Assembly (NCBI GenBank): GCA_965277105.1
Contig: OZ255710.1
Span: forward strand, 1,240,001-1,304,000
DNA: 64,000 nucleotides
Direction of reading: 5' to 3'
Origin: CAXSBA01 sp965277105
GTDB lineage: Bacteria > Spirochaetota > UBA12135 > COTS27 > CAXSBA01
In this document: positions 52,929-63,004 of the stretch, one piece after another
Layout of the letters: each line of letters starts with the position of its first letter
How positions within the stretch are numbered: position 1 is the stretch's first letter
Notes under the pieces: generated by a model
Database searches by the model: none
Told to the model about the DNA's origin: nothing
Seen by the model: only the letters and a program-made list of their open reading frames with translations
Translations under genes and position numbers: made by a program

Positions 52929-54668
52929 TTATTTATACATCGCATCGATAATGCTTTTATATTTTTTCATAACTATTTCTCGACGAATATTCATCTTAGG
53001 GGTAAGGTCGCCGCCTTCAATGGATAAAACGTCACTAGTCATTTCAAAGCGAATAATTTTCTCCCAAGAGTTAAGCTTTTGATTAATCTTTGAAATTAGT
53101 TTACTGATTTCTTGTTTTAACTCTTCTTGAGATAAAATGGCATTATGCTCTTCGCTTAAAAAAAGTAAAGCAGTTACGAACTTTTTATTATCACCAATAA
53201 TTAAAGCATTTTCAACATAAGGATTTTTGGTTAGAGCTGATTCTAAAGGGACTGGAGTAATATACTTCCCCGAAATGTTTTTAAAGAGCTCTTTTTTACG
53301 TGACTCGATAAACAAGAAACCATTTTCTATCCGGCCAATATCCCCGGTCTTAAACCATTTGTCTTTAGTAAAAGCTTCTTTGGTTAAAGCAGGGTTTTTG
53401 TAATAACCTTGCATAACCGAAGGACTTTTGGTTAAAATTTCTCCTTCTTTGGAAAGTTTAACTTTAATATTAGGGAAAAACAAACCAACACTATAAGGCT
53501 GATTTTTATCCATTCGATTAGCACTAATAACTGGAGAAGTCTCCGTAAGACCATATCCCTCACGTAGAGGTATTTTAATATTATAAAAAAAGCGATACAA
53601 GGTTTTGTCAAGGGCTGCTCCCCCACTAACTAAACAGCGCAACTCACCACCTAGGGCTTCTCTTAATTTTTTATAAACCAACTTTTCAAATAGATTATCG
53701 AAAACGGTAGTAGGGCTATCAATTACTTTATTTTCTGCTCTTCTAATAGCATTGATCGCCAAAAACTTTTTTATTTTTGGAGAATTTTTAACATTAAAAT
53801 AAATTCTCTCATAAATTTTATGAAGCAGTCGAGGCACGGTAGTCATAAAAGTAGGTTTTACTTCTCTGATAATATTGCCAATTTGAGTTAAAAAAGGAGA
53901 AAAATAAATGGGAACTTTGATAGACAAATAATAGTAAATAATCGCCCGTTCAAAAATATGGGCAAAAGGGAGAAAAGTAACCGTTCGGTCTTTCATAGGG
54001 TTGATAGGGAAATATTCTTTACAACCATCAATCTGGTTCATAATATTTTCGTGAGTAAGCATAACCCCTTTCGGAACGCCTAAACTCCCACTGGTATAGA
54101 CAATGGTTGCTAGATCTTGAGGTTTAATTTTTTTAAGATTAATGCCTAAATTTTTTTTGCTATTTTTTAATAAAACATTGCCTTTTTTTAAAACTTCAGA
54201 AAAATCCACCAATTTTGTTTTAGTAATTTTTCTAGCAACTTTCATTTTTTTTAAATTATAAACAAAGATTTTTTTAAGTTTATTCGTAAAGGTAACAATG
54301 TTATTAAACGCCTCTTCGCCAAAACAAAAAACATATTTCACGTTAGTTTGCTTGAGGATAAAATTTAAATTTTCTTTGGAAGCATTAGGGAAAAGCGGCA
54401 CCGAAACCGCGCCTAGCATCATGATAGCTTGATCGAAAATTAACCACTGCGGAGAAGAAATGGAAATGATCCCAATGAGATTCCCTTTCTTTATTCCTAG
54501 CTTTTTTAAATAACTAGCCGTTTGGTAAATTTTATTTTTAAAATCATCTAATGATAAAAAATCCCATTTATTATTTTCTTTTATATTGAGCCACTTGAGA
54601 TTAGCAATCTCTTTATTATCTTCAAAAATATAGTTAGTAATAGAATTGAATTTTGGTTTATAACTCAT
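52929..54668 (-). CDS. AMP-forming long-chain acyl-CoA synthetase
   Basis: 579 residues of the ANL superfamily. The P-loop-like VYTSGSLGVPKGVMLTHEN (about 190-208), GYGLTETSPVISAN and FKTGDIGRIENG with the late Lys (about 550) are the standard motifs. It activates fatty acids to acyl-CoA for lipid metabolism or degradation, probably at the membrane. It is close to the spirochaete FadD/LcfA type. Its neighbour iolG is not functionally linked in an obvious way. Confidence 0.92.
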   Translation of the reverse strand: MSYKPKFNSITNYIFEDNKEIANLKWLNIKENNKWDFLSLDDFKNKIYQTASYLKKLGIKKGNLIGIISISSPQWLIFDQAIMMLGAVSVPLFPNASKENLNFILKQTNVKYVFCFGEEAFNNIVTFTNKLKKIFVYNLKKMKVARKITKTKLVDFSEVLKKGNVLLKNSKKNLGINLKKIKPQDLATIVYTSGSLGVPKGVMLTHENIMNQIDGCKEYFPINPMKDRTVTFLPFAHIFERAIIYYYLSIKVPIYFSPFLTQIGNIIREVKPTFMTTVPRLLHKIYERIYFNVKNSPKIKKFLAINAIRRAENKVIDSPTTVFDNLFEKLVYKKLREALGGELRCLVSGGAALDKTLYRFFYNIKIPLREGYGLTETSPVISANRMDKNQPYSVGLFFPNIKVKLSKEGEILTKSPSVMQGYYKNPALTKEAFTKDKWFKTGDIGRIENGFLFIESRKKELFKNISGKYITPVPLESALTKNPYVENALIIGDNKKFVTALLFLSEEHNAILSQEELKQEISKLISKINQKLNSWEKIIRFEMTSDVLSIEGGDLTPKMNIRREIVMKKYKSIIDAMYK

Positions 54669-54779
54669 AACGCATCCCTTTTAACCTAAAACATTATTAA
54701 ATATTATACCTTATTACTGAAAAAATACTTTGATAATTTTCTACTTAACTAAACCAAAACTCAAAAACCAATTGCCTCA

Positions 54780-54808
54780 TTGAAAAAGAATAAAATAAAG
54801 GGTATAAT
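54780..54808 (+). promoter_or_regulatory. promoter of pgk
   Basis: TTGAAA (54780-54785) and TATAAT (54803-54808) have a 17-base spacer, a near-perfect sigma-70 promoter. Transcription would start near 54815, about 26 bases before the ATG. Confidence 0.65.
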
Positions 54809-54840
54809 TTAGTCAAATTAACTAAAAAGTTGCTATTATT

Positions 54841-56058
54841 ATGAAAATCAAAAACATTAGAGAAATTGAACTCCATCAAAAAACGGTTATTTTAAGGCTA
54901 GACCTAAATGTTCCCATTCAAAAAGGAGAAATAACCGATAACAGTAGGATTGTTAAAGCATTACCTACCATTAAACATCTTTTAAAAGAAGAGGCTAAAA
55001 TCATTATTATTAGTCATTTAGGGAGGCCTAAAAAAAGCGATGATGGAACTTATCCTGAAAAATTTTCTCTACAACTAGTAGCTGAGGAATTAAAACAACT
55101 GCTAGGGCAAGGGATAATTTTCCTAAAAGATCTCGACGAAAATACCATTAAAAGTATTAAGCAAGGAGAAGCAAAAGATATTTTTTTACTAGAAAATATT
55201 CGTTTTCACCCAGAAGAAACTAGTAAAGAAGAAGAAGTAAAAAAAAAACTCGCTCAAGAATTAGCTGGTTTAGGAGAAATATTTATTAACGATGCTTTTG
55301 GAGCTGTTCATCGCGATCACGCCTCGACAACCACTTTAGCCAAACTACTTCCTTCGGCGATAGGCTTTTTAATTGAAAAAGAAATTGCCTTTTTAAGTAA
55401 ATGCTTAGACGCTCCAGAAAGGCCTTTTGTCGTAATCTTAGGAGGCGCCAAAATTTCCGATAAAATACTTTTGATTAAAAATCTTTTGCAAAAAGTAGAT
55501 AAAATTTTAATTGGGGGTGGAATGAGCTATACTTTTTTAAAATCTCAAGGCTATGAAGTCGGCAAGTCGCTAGTAGATGATTCGTTAATTCCTACCTGCC
55601 AAGAAATTTTGGAAAAGCACAGAGAAAAAATCATTTTGCCGGAAGACTTTACAATTACCGATATTGACTTTTCTACCTTTACTCTCAAAAAAGATTTAAC
55701 TATAGTAGAACTTGGTAAGATTAGAGCAGAAGATGAATCGTTTGACATTGGCCCTAAGACAATTGAAAAGTTCCAAGGCTATTTAGAAGAAGCGCAGACT
55801 ATATTTTGGAATGGGCCGATGGGAGTATTTGAATGCGATGCCACGGCTAAAGGAACCTGGGGAGTGGCTAAAATTATCGCTGGTAAAAAAAATCAAGGGG
55901 GCACAACCATTATAGGAGGGGGAGATTCAGTGTCGGCACTTAAAAAACTTCACCTATTAGAAGAGGTTTCTTTTGCCTCTAGTGGCGGTGGAGCTTCTCT
56001 AGAGTTTTTAGAAGGAAAAGAGTTACCCGGGCTAAAAGTTATTCAAGAAAAAAATTAA
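54841..56058 (+). CDS. pgk: phosphoglycerate kinase
   Basis: Glycolytic enzyme that makes ATP from 1,3-bisphosphoglycerate, 405 residues. VILRLDLNVP, IIISHLGRPK, ENIRFHPEE, INDAFGAVHRDHAST and the C-terminal GGGDSVSAL with SSGGGASLEFLEGK are all present, so both substrate domains are intact. gap and tpi, often adjacent, are not here. The next gene starts two bases later. Confidence 0.97.
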   Translation: MKIKNIREIELHQKTVILRLDLNVPIQKGEITDNSRIVKALPTIKHLLKEEAKIIIISHLGRPKKSDDGTYPEKFSLQLVAEELKQLLGQGIIFLKDLDENTIKSIKQGEAKDIFLLENIRFHPEETSKEEEVKKKLAQELAGLGEIFINDAFGAVHRDHASTTTLAKLLPSAIGFLIEKEIAFLSKCLDAPERPFVVILGGAKISDKILLIKNLLQKVDKILIGGGMSYTFLKSQGYEVGKSLVDDSLIPTCQEILEKHREKIILPEDFTITDIDFSTFTLKKDLTIVELGKIRAEDESFDIGPKTIEKFQGYLEEAQTIFWNGPMGVFECDATAKGTWGVAKIIAGKKNQGGTTIIGGGDSVSALKKLHLLEEVSFASSGGGASLEFLEGKELPGLKVIQEKN

Positions 56059-56060
56059 GA

Positions 56061-56951
56061 ATGAAAAAAGTACTATTTGTTGGACTAGGGACTATGGGCT
56101 ACTCTATGGCTGGGCACCTTGCTAAGTTTATAGTTGAACAAAAAAAGAGTAAACTTTTTGTTTATAACCGCACTATCAGCAAAGCAAAAAAATGGGCAAA
56201 ACAATTTTCAATACCTTTTCTCCAAAAAGAAGAGTTACTAATACAAGCAAAAGATGCTGACCTCATTTTGAGCTGTTTAGGAAGGGATGAGGATCTAGAA
56301 GAATTTTTCTTGGGTAAAAATGGCTTATTCTCTCAGCTTAAAAAAAAATGTTTAGTCATTGATCATAGCACTATTTCTTATAGTTTAGTTGAAAAATTAA
56401 ATAAGATTTTCAAAGAAAAGCAAATTGGTTTTTTAGATGCTCCTATTTCTGGTGGTGAAATTGGTGCTCAAAAAGGGGAACTCAGCATTATGGTAGGAGG
56501 CGAGAAAAAAAATTTTACTAAGGCACTCCCCTATTTAAAAACTTATGGGGGGAACATTATTCACATTGGAAAAAGCGGAGCTGGACAGCTAACCAAAATG
56601 GTTAATCAAATCTGCATTGCTGGACTACTGCAGGGACTTAGTGAGGGTATTAATTTTTTAGAACAAGAAAAACTTGATTTTACTAAAGTGTTTTCAGCTA
56701 TTTCTAAAGGAGCGGCATCATCATGGCAAATGGAAAATCGCGCATTAACCATGAAAAAAAATCAGTATAATTTTGGCTTCCAAATAAAGTGGATGATTAA
56801 AGACTTGGAATATGCCTTAGCCCAAGGGAGAAAAAACCAAACCAAACTTAAACTAACACAAGAAGTCTTGCGTCGCTATAAGGCCTTAGCTAAAAAAGGG
56901 CACGAAGGGAAAGATACTTCAGCGCTGAGATTATTCGATAAAGAAAAGTAA
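56061..56951 (+). CDS. 3-hydroxyisobutyrate dehydrogenase-family (beta-hydroxyacid) dehydrogenase
   Basis: 296 residues. The Rossmann motif VGLGTMGYSMAGHLAK is at the N-terminus, the substrate strand is LDAPISGGEIGAQKGELSIMVGG, and the catalytic Lys is in GAGQLTKMVNQ (about 172-180). The family covers 3-hydroxyisobutyrate, tartronate-semialdehyde, glyoxylate and succinic semialdehyde reductases. The substrate cannot be assigned. It is almost joined to pgk, so it is probably cotranscribed. Confidence 0.88.
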   Translation: MKKVLFVGLGTMGYSMAGHLAKFIVEQKKSKLFVYNRTISKAKKWAKQFSIPFLQKEELLIQAKDADLILSCLGRDEDLEEFFLGKNGLFSQLKKKCLVIDHSTISYSLVEKLNKIFKEKQIGFLDAPISGGEIGAQKGELSIMVGGEKKNFTKALPYLKTYGGNIIHIGKSGAGQLTKMVNQICIAGLLQGLSEGINFLEQEKLDFTKVFSAISKGAASSWQMENRALTMKKNQYNFGFQIKWMIKDLEYALAQGRKNQTKLKLTQEVLRRYKALAKKGHEGKDTSALRLFDKEK

Positions 56952-56975
56952 AAAAAAATATTTAGTTAATAAATC

Positions 56976-58094
56976 TTAAATTCTTTTACCAGTCTTGCTA
57001 TCAAAAAAAATCGCTTTAGAAAGCAAAAAGTTTATTTTAATCTCTTGATTTTTTACTGATTTTTTTTTCAAATAAGAACGAGCAATTGCGTTTTTATTAT
57101 TCAACTTAATAAAAATGTAATTATCAGTTCCTGTATTTTCAATAAAATTAATTTTAGCTTCAATGACTTTTTCTTTGGGAAAGAGTGTTTTATTATCCTC
57201 TATTTTCTCTAAATTTTCCGGGCGAATGCCCAACACCACTTCTTGGTTAGCATAAGCAAGAAGTTTTTTATTTTTAATGGTAAAAGCAAACGCTTTATTC
57301 TCATCATTGGTAATAGTAAAAGATAGCGAAGTCCCTTGCTTTTTTAAAGTAACGGGAATTAAATTAATAGGAGGCATTCCAATAAAACTAGCAACAAAAA
57401 GATTATCCGGTTGGTAATAAACTTCTTCAGGACTTCCCACCTGCTCAATATTACCATTTTTCAAAACAGCAATTTTATCCGCTAAAGTCATCGCTTCGGT
57501 TTGATCGTGAGTAACGTAAATAACTGTGGTGTTTAATCTTTGATGAAGAAGTTTGATTTCTTGGCGCATTTCTGCTCGAAGATTAGCATCTAGATTTGAC
57601 AATGGCTCATCAAATAAAAACAACTTAGGCTTACGAGAAATCGCTCTTCCCATAGCCACTCGCTGACGCTGCCCCCCCGATAACTGAGCGGGTTTGCGTT
57701 CCAAAAAATTTTCAATCTGCAAACTTTTGGCGACTTCTTCTACTACTTGTTTAATTTCTTGTTTTTTTATTGCACGATTTTCTAAACCAAAAGCAATGTT
57801 TTCTCTAACTGTCATATTGGGATAAAGAGCATAGGATTGGAAAACCATAGCCACATCGCGCTTGCGTGGGCTAGTGTGAGTTATTTTTTTTTGATTATAA
57901 AAAATATCACCAGAAAATTTAGTTTCTAATCCAGATATAATACTTAGCAGAGTAGATTTACCGCAACCCGAAGGGCCAACCATGACAACAAACTCTCCTT
58001 CTTTAATATTTAAATTAATATTTTTTAAAACTTCTATTTTCCCATATTTTTTTGTAATGTTTTGTAAAATAATCCCTTGAGTCATTTCTTGCAT
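56976..58094 (-). CDS. sugar ABC transporter ATPase, MalK/UgpC/AglK type
   Basis: 372 residues. Walker A is GPSGCGKST, the signature is LSGGQRQRVAMGRAIS, Walker B is LFLFDEPLSNLDANL and the His switch is VTHDQTEAM. A C-terminal OB-like regulatory domain of about 130 residues is typical of MalK-type ATPases. It is the last gene of the alpha-glucoside operon. Such ATPases can serve more than one permease pair. Confidence 0.93.
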   Translation of the reverse strand: MQEMTQGIILQNITKKYGKIEVLKNINLNIKEGEFVVMVGPSGCGKSTLLSIISGLETKFSGDIFYNQKKITHTSPRKRDVAMVFQSYALYPNMTVRENIAFGLENRAIKKQEIKQVVEEVAKSLQIENFLERKPAQLSGGQRQRVAMGRAISRKPKLFLFDEPLSNLDANLRAEMRQEIKLLHQRLNTTVIYVTHDQTEAMTLADKIAVLKNGNIEQVGSPEEVYYQPDNLFVASFIGMPPINLIPVTLKKQGTSLSFTITNDENKAFAFTIKNKKLLAYANQEVVLGIRPENLEKIEDNKTLFPKEKVIEAKINFIENTGTDNYIFIKLNNKNAIARSYLKKKSVKNQEIKINFLLSKAIFFDSKTGKRI

Positions 58095-58104
58095 TTCACA
58101 CTCC

Positions 58105-59739
58105 TTAGCTATCTAACAAAAAAGCAAAACCAAAAGCACCTAAAGAAATTGTCTCTTTTTTCAAAGAAGCATTTTGCTTAATGATAGTTTCTTTATCTTG
58201 ATATTTTTTAGGTATTTTATAAACAGTTTTCTTTTCAGCGAAATTAAAAACCAGTAAAACTTTTTTTTCTTGCTGGTTTTTTTCCACTACAAAAAGTGGT
58301 TGCTTAGCATGAATAATACTAAAAGAACCAGTTCCTAAAACGTTATAAGTTTTTCTTAAAAGCAAAAGTTTGCGGAAAAAATGAAGGATAGAATCTGGAT
58401 CTTTTTCTTGTTCACTTGCAGCATAAGGAAGATGCTGAGGATAAATGGGAAGCCATGTTTGACGAGCAGATGAAAACCCACCCTTTTCTTTATTTTCCCA
58501 AACCATTGGGGTTCGACATCCATCTCTCCCCACATACTGAGGGTACAGGGCAATCCCGTAAGGATCAACTAAATCTTCGTAAGCTAAAACACTTTCTTCT
58601 AATCCTAATTCCTCTCCTTGATAAACGCAAATAGAACCCGTAAGGCTCGTTAATAAAGCTAACGTCATTTTAGCTAAACTTTTGCGATAAGTACGGTTGC
58701 TTATTTTTTTTTTATCACCCCAGCGACTAACTACTCTAGTCATATCATGATTGCTAAAGGGCCAGCAAGCCCAACCGTCTTTAATAATATTTTTATAATA
58801 GTTTAAAACTTTTTTAAAATACTCTGCTTGCAATTGCCCACTTAGAAAAACAAAAGCATAGGCGACATGCAGTTTGTCATTATCTTGAGTATAATCAGCT
58901 AAGGTTTGTAATCCATTTTCTTCATCACCAATTTCTCCTATACTAACAGCACGGTATTTGTTTAAGAGCGTCCTCAGTTTTTTTAAGAAAGTGAAGTTTT
59001 CTTTTTGTCCTTTATCATAGAGGTGTGACTGGAAGTTATACGGATTAACATCCAAAGCGATGCTGCTTATAGTTTTTACCGGGGGATTATTCCGAAGCTT
59101 TTTATCGTGAAAATAAAAATTAACCGTATCTAAACGGAACCCATCGACCCCTAACTTTAACCAAAATTCTACTTCTGCCAAAATAGTTTTCTGCACTAGA
59201 GGATGATGAAAATTCAAATCAGGTTGCTCTTTTAAAAAATTATGCAAATAATACTGCTTCCGCTCACTTGCCCACGTCCACGAAGAACCACCGAAAACCG
59301 ACTGCCAATTATTGGGAGGGCTGCCATCTTTTTGAGCATCCGCCCACACGTACCAAGAAGCTTTAGCATTAGTTTTGTTTTTCCTGCTTTCTCGAAACCA
59401 AGCATGCTGATCTGAAGTATGACTTAAAACTTGGTCAATAATAACTTTAAGATTTTTTTGATGAGCTTTTTTAATTAGCAGTTTAAAATCATTTATAGTG
59501 CCAAAGATGGGATCTACTTGACGGTAATCACTCACGTCATAACCAAAATCTTTCATAGGCGACATAAAAAAAGGAGAAATCCAAATGGCATCAATTCCCA
59601 AAGAACTAAGGTAATCCATTTTTTGAATAATGCCTTTAAGGTCGCCAATGCCATCTCCTTTACTGTCTTTAAAAGATCGTGGATAAATTTGGTAAATAAC
59701 GGCATCCTTCCACCAAAGATGATTTTTTGCTTCTTTCAT
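58105..59739 (-). CDS. GH13 alpha-glucosidase (AglA-like)
   Basis: 544 residues in GH13, without a signal peptide, so cytoplasmic. The nucleophile is Asp204 (DGFRLDTVNF), the acid/base is Glu269 (SIGEIGDE) and the third acid is Asp332 (FSNHDMTRV). The start WWKDAVIYQIYPRSFKDSKG is the alpha-glucosidase/oligo-1,6-glucosidase form. It would cleave imported alpha-glucosides such as maltose, sucrose, trehalulose or isomaltose. It lies between the permease and ATPase genes. It does not appear truncated. Confidence 0.92.
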   Translation of the reverse strand: MKEAKNHLWWKDAVIYQIYPRSFKDSKGDGIGDLKGIIQKMDYLSSLGIDAIWISPFFMSPMKDFGYDVSDYRQVDPIFGTINDFKLLIKKAHQKNLKVIIDQVLSHTSDQHAWFRESRKNKTNAKASWYVWADAQKDGSPPNNWQSVFGGSSWTWASERKQYYLHNFLKEQPDLNFHHPLVQKTILAEVEFWLKLGVDGFRLDTVNFYFHDKKLRNNPPVKTISSIALDVNPYNFQSHLYDKGQKENFTFLKKLRTLLNKYRAVSIGEIGDEENGLQTLADYTQDNDKLHVAYAFVFLSGQLQAEYFKKVLNYYKNIIKDGWACWPFSNHDMTRVVSRWGDKKKISNRTYRKSLAKMTLALLTSLTGSICVYQGEELGLEESVLAYEDLVDPYGIALYPQYVGRDGCRTPMVWENKEKGGFSSARQTWLPIYPQHLPYAASEQEKDPDSILHFFRKLLLLRKTYNVLGTGSFSIIHAKQPLFVVEKNQQEKKVLLVFNFAEKKTVYKIPKKYQDKETIIKQNASLKKETISLGAFGFAFLLDS

Positions 59740-59745
59740 AAATTG

Positions 59746-60573
59746 TTATCCTTTAATAGCTCCAGCAGTTAAACCACTAATAATTTTTTTCTGAAAAATA
59801 AAAACCAAAATTACCAAAGGCAAAGTGACAACCACTGAAGCAGCCATAATATTACCCCAAGGGATCTCATATTCGGTAGTCCCAGAAAGCAAGGCAATTG
59901 CTACTGGTACTGTTCGGATTTTATCATTAGAAATAAAAGTAAGAGCAAATAAAAATTCATTCCAAGCCGCAATAAAAGCCAACAATCCTACCGAAACTAA
60001 AGAAGGCCATAAAACTGGAAGAATGACTCTCCTTAAAATCGTAAAATTACTTGCACCATCGATTAAAGCAGCTTTTTCTAATTCGTCGGGGAAGTCTTTC
60101 ATAAAAATAGTAAGCACCCATACCGTAAAGGGAATTGAAAAAATCATATAAGAAAAAATAAGAGCTGGCAAAGTATTATAAAGATTAAGGTCAATTATAA
60201 TTTCATACAAACCAGCTAAGACAGCCACTTGAGGGAACATAGAAGTAGAAAGGATTAAAAATAGGAGTATCCCTCGCCCTTTAAAAGCTATCCTTCCCAG
60301 TGCATAAGAAGAAGTAATCCCTAAGAGAAGGGCTAAGATCACCACCGCACTAGCAACGATAAAAGAGTTGAATAGATTACTAGCAAACTGATTCCCCTTA
60401 AAAATATTAATGTAATTTTCTATTTCGAAAGGAAAAGGAAGATAGCTAATTTTAAATATTTCAGTGCCAGATTTAAAGGAAGAAATAATAGCGTAGTATA
60501 ACGGGAAAATAGAGACTAAAACAATTACAATAACAAAAAAATAAAAACTAAAAGAAAGGAGCTTTGATTTCAT
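59746..60573 (-). CDS. sugar ABC transporter permease, MalG/AglG type
   Basis: 275 residues and six hydrophobic helices. The EAA loop is visible as ELEKAALIDGASNFTILRRV before LPVLWPS. This is the shorter permease partner of the MalG class. It begins 11 bases after the first permease gene and is followed by the glucosidase with six bases between. Confidence 0.93.
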   Translation of the reverse strand: MKSKLLSFSFYFFVIVIVLVSIFPLYYAIISSFKSGTEIFKISYLPFPFEIENYINIFKGNQFASNLFNSFIVASAVVILALLLGITSSYALGRIAFKGRGILLFLILSTSMFPQVAVLAGLYEIIIDLNLYNTLPALIFSYMIFSIPFTVWVLTIFMKDFPDELEKAALIDGASNFTILRRVILPVLWPSLVSVGLLAFIAAWNEFLFALTFISNDKIRTVPVAIALLSGTTEYEIPWGNIMAASVVVTLPLVILVFIFQKKIISGLTAGAIKG

Positions 60574-60584
60574 ATTTTACTTGT

Positions 60585-61484
60585 TTAGGTCATTTTCAAT
60601 TTACCTACCCTTAAATAGGTAATCGTAAGCATAACAATAATGAGAAAAAGCAAAGTAGAAGCAGCTGATCCATAAGCGAAACGATCGAAATCAAATAAAT
60701 ACTGCCGAACGTAAACAGACATAGAAATAGTCGTTTCGTTATTTGGAGTTAAAACGTAAATTAAATCAAAAATCCTAAGGGCATCTAACGAACGGAAAAT
60801 AACCGCTACCATAATTGTGCTTTTTAATAGAGGAAGCGTAACTTTAAAAAAAACTTTTATAGGATTAATCCCATCTACTTTAGCAACGAGATAGCAATCT
60901 TTAGGAAGCGTCTGCAATCCAGCTAAAATTAGCAAGGCCATAAAAGGAGTGGTTTTCCAAACATCAACTATAATAATAGTAAGAAAAGCAGTAACGTTAC
61001 CAGCAGTCCAAGCAATAGGCGCGTCTAAAATACCTATTTTTAATAAAATATCATTAATAATTCCAAATTGGTCGTTGAGCATCCAAGCCCACATTTTAGC
61101 AGAAACAATAGTAGGGATAGCCCAAGGAACTAAAATAGTAGCTCGGACAATTCCTCTCCCTTTAAAACGAGAGTGAATAAACAAGGCCAAAACGAGCCCA
61201 AAAATGGTTTCTAAGGAAACAGAAACAACGGTAAAGATTATGGTATTATAAACCGCATGCCACCACAAAGGATCAGCCAAGACCCCATACCACTCTCCTT
61301 CAAAATAGTCCAAGTAATTTTGGAAAGCAACAAAACCAAAAGTAGTTAAATCATTTAGAGAAACATCTGTAAAACTGTAATAAATAGATTTGTAAAGTGG
61401 TAATGCTGCTACCCACGCTAATACAATCAGCATAGGTAATAGCATTAACCAAGCGTCGACAATTTTTCTTTTTTGAAAAGTCAA
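60585..61484 (-). CDS. sugar ABC transporter permease, MalF/AglF type
   Basis: 299 residues and six helices. The EAA loop is KVDGINPIKVFFKVTLPLL. N-terminal AWLMLLPMLIVLAWVAALPLY begins the first helix. It pairs with the downstream permease to form the channel. It lies 28 bases after the binding protein gene. Confidence 0.93.
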   Translation of the reverse strand: MTFQKRKIVDAWLMLLPMLIVLAWVAALPLYKSIYYSFTDVSLNDLTTFGFVAFQNYLDYFEGEWYGVLADPLWWHAVYNTIIFTVVSVSLETIFGLVLALFIHSRFKGRGIVRATILVPWAIPTIVSAKMWAWMLNDQFGIINDILLKIGILDAPIAWTAGNVTAFLTIIIVDVWKTTPFMALLILAGLQTLPKDCYLVAKVDGINPIKVFFKVTLPLLKSTIMVAVIFRSLDALRIFDLIYVLTPNNETTISMSVYVRQYLFDFDRFAYGSAASTLLFLIIVMLTITYLRVGKLKMT

Positions 61485-61512
61485 AGCTTTAGAGAAAAGT
61501 TATTTAAAAAAA

Positions 61513-62781
61513 TTACCACTTACGGCCACGCACTCTCTTTAATTTTTTTTCTAAATCACTCAAACTAGTTTTAGCAGTTTTTCTTCCTGACAAAACTGCA
61601 TGCACCGCCGTCCAGAACTCTTTAGAAACCTCATTGTACTTGTTCTGAGTTCCCGCCGAAGGACGTCCTACTGCCTCTTTTAAAACGTCTTGCATTGTAG
61701 AGAAAAAAGGAGCAACTTTCAATACATCTCTATCTTTGTATAGGGCAGGAATAGTAGGAAGTTTTGATCCTTTAATAGCATTCAATTTCTGCACTCTTTT
61801 GCTCGCAAGGAATTTAACTAAACTAATAGCTGCATTTTTATTTTTCGAATAAGCAGAAACCCCAACATTCCATCCCCCTAAAGTAGCCGCACTCTTAGAT
61901 CCTCTCCCCTCTCCTTTGGGAAGGGTTACCACGTTAAATTTTCCTCGGATGGGGCTATCAGCAGAATTACCTAATGAATAAGCATAAGGCCAGTTTCGCA
62001 TAAAAACTGCATTGCCCAATTGCCATACCCCTCGTGACTCTTCTTCTCCATAAGTCAACACACCACGAGGTGAAATGGTACCAACAAAAGTACTAATATA
62101 ATCAAGTGCTTTTATTGCGTTGAGATTGTTAATGGATATTTTCCCATTATTCTCAACAATTTGTCCGCCTCCATAGCTATTCACCCACTCTAAGGCATCG
62201 CAAGTAAGGCCTTCATAAGCATTAGCTTGAAAAACGAAACCTTCCATTTTGCTATTACCCGCTTTCCTTTCTGCGTCCATAATTTTTTTAGCAATTCGAT
62301 ATAACTCTTTCCACGTGGTTGGCGGTTTTTCCCCATATTTTTCTAAAAGGTCGGTTCGGTAATAAAGCATAGGGGCATCAGTAAAAAAAGGAAGGGCTAC
62401 TAATTTTTTCCCAACAGTTTGAGACTTAATAATAGCGGGGAAATGCTCTTTAGCTTCTGCTCGAGCTACCTTTGATAAATCGGTAAAGTGTTGATGAATC
62501 TGCGGCGCCCAAATGACATCCAATGAATAAACATCAATATCTGAGTTTTTAGCGCCTAACCAAATCTTATATTGCCCGAACTGGTCAGTGGTTGAAGCTG
62601 GTAGAGTGACGATTTTAGCAGTGTTGCCAGTTTCATCTTCCCAAATATCTAAGTACTCTCGTAAAAGCTCGGAATCTCGTCCTACATTACCAATAGCAAT
62701 AGAGATTTCTGCAGCTACTAGACTAACCAATGAACTAAAAGCAAAAAACATCAATGTTTTTAAAATTATTTTTTTTATCAT
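61513..62781 (-). CDS. sugar ABC transporter substrate-binding protein, AglE/ThuE-like
   Basis: 422 residues with a cleavable signal peptide (start to about 24, ending VAA/E). The mature start EISIAIGNVGRDSELLREYL and the later YKIWLGAKNSDIDVYSLDVIW match the family 1 (maltose/trehalose) binding proteins. First gene of the operon, ahead of two permeases, glucosidase and ATPase, exactly the aglEFGAK order of Sinorhizobium. That comparison is of order and family only. AGGATAAC is a plausible ribosome site. Confidence 0.9.
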   Translation of the reverse strand: MIKKIILKTLMFFAFSSLVSLVAAEISIAIGNVGRDSELLREYLDIWEDETGNTAKIVTLPASTTDQFGQYKIWLGAKNSDIDVYSLDVIWAPQIHQHFTDLSKVARAEAKEHFPAIIKSQTVGKKLVALPFFTDAPMLYYRTDLLEKYGEKPPTTWKELYRIAKKIMDAERKAGNSKMEGFVFQANAYEGLTCDALEWVNSYGGGQIVENNGKISINNLNAIKALDYISTFVGTISPRGVLTYGEEESRGVWQLGNAVFMRNWPYAYSLGNSADSPIRGKFNVVTLPKGEGRGSKSAATLGGWNVGVSAYSKNKNAAISLVKFLASKRVQKLNAIKGSKLPTIPALYKDRDVLKVAPFFSTMQDVLKEAVGRPSAGTQNKYNEVSKEFWTAVHAVLSGRKTAKTSLSDLEKKLKRVRGRKW

Positions 62782-62814
62782 AATTGTTATCCTAAATTAA
62801 AAATTTATTTAAAA

Positions 62815-62833
62815 TTAATGCTTCAAGCATTAA
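62815..62833. promoter_or_regulatory. perfect 19-bp palindrome in front of the alpha-glucoside operon, probable operator
   Basis: TTAATGCTTCAAGCATTAA is a perfect 9+1+9 inverted repeat, 34 bases upstream of the binding-protein start. On the operon strand TATATT lies just upstream, so the palindrome would cover the transcription start. This is the size and place of a LacI- or GntR-type repressor site. No regulator gene is in the window. Confidence 0.6.
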
Positions 62834-62939
62834 TATAAAAATATTACTATATTTTTTTAAAAAGCAAAGAAAAAAAAATTAAAAAAATTTAGAAAGAATG
62901 ATGAACTGGTAGGTAAAAACAATTACTTACTATCTTTTT

Positions 62940-62968
62940 TTAACTTAGTAAAAAAATAATAATATAAT
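62940..62968 (+). promoter_or_regulatory. promoter of the polar amino acid transporter genes
   Basis: TTAACT (62940-62945) and TATAAT (62963-62968) are 17 bases apart. A GGAGG ribosome site (62995-62999) stands ahead of the ATG at 63005. Confidence 0.55.
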
Positions 62969-63004
62969 TTAAATTATATAAAATTAAAAATTTTGGAGGT
63001 TTAA

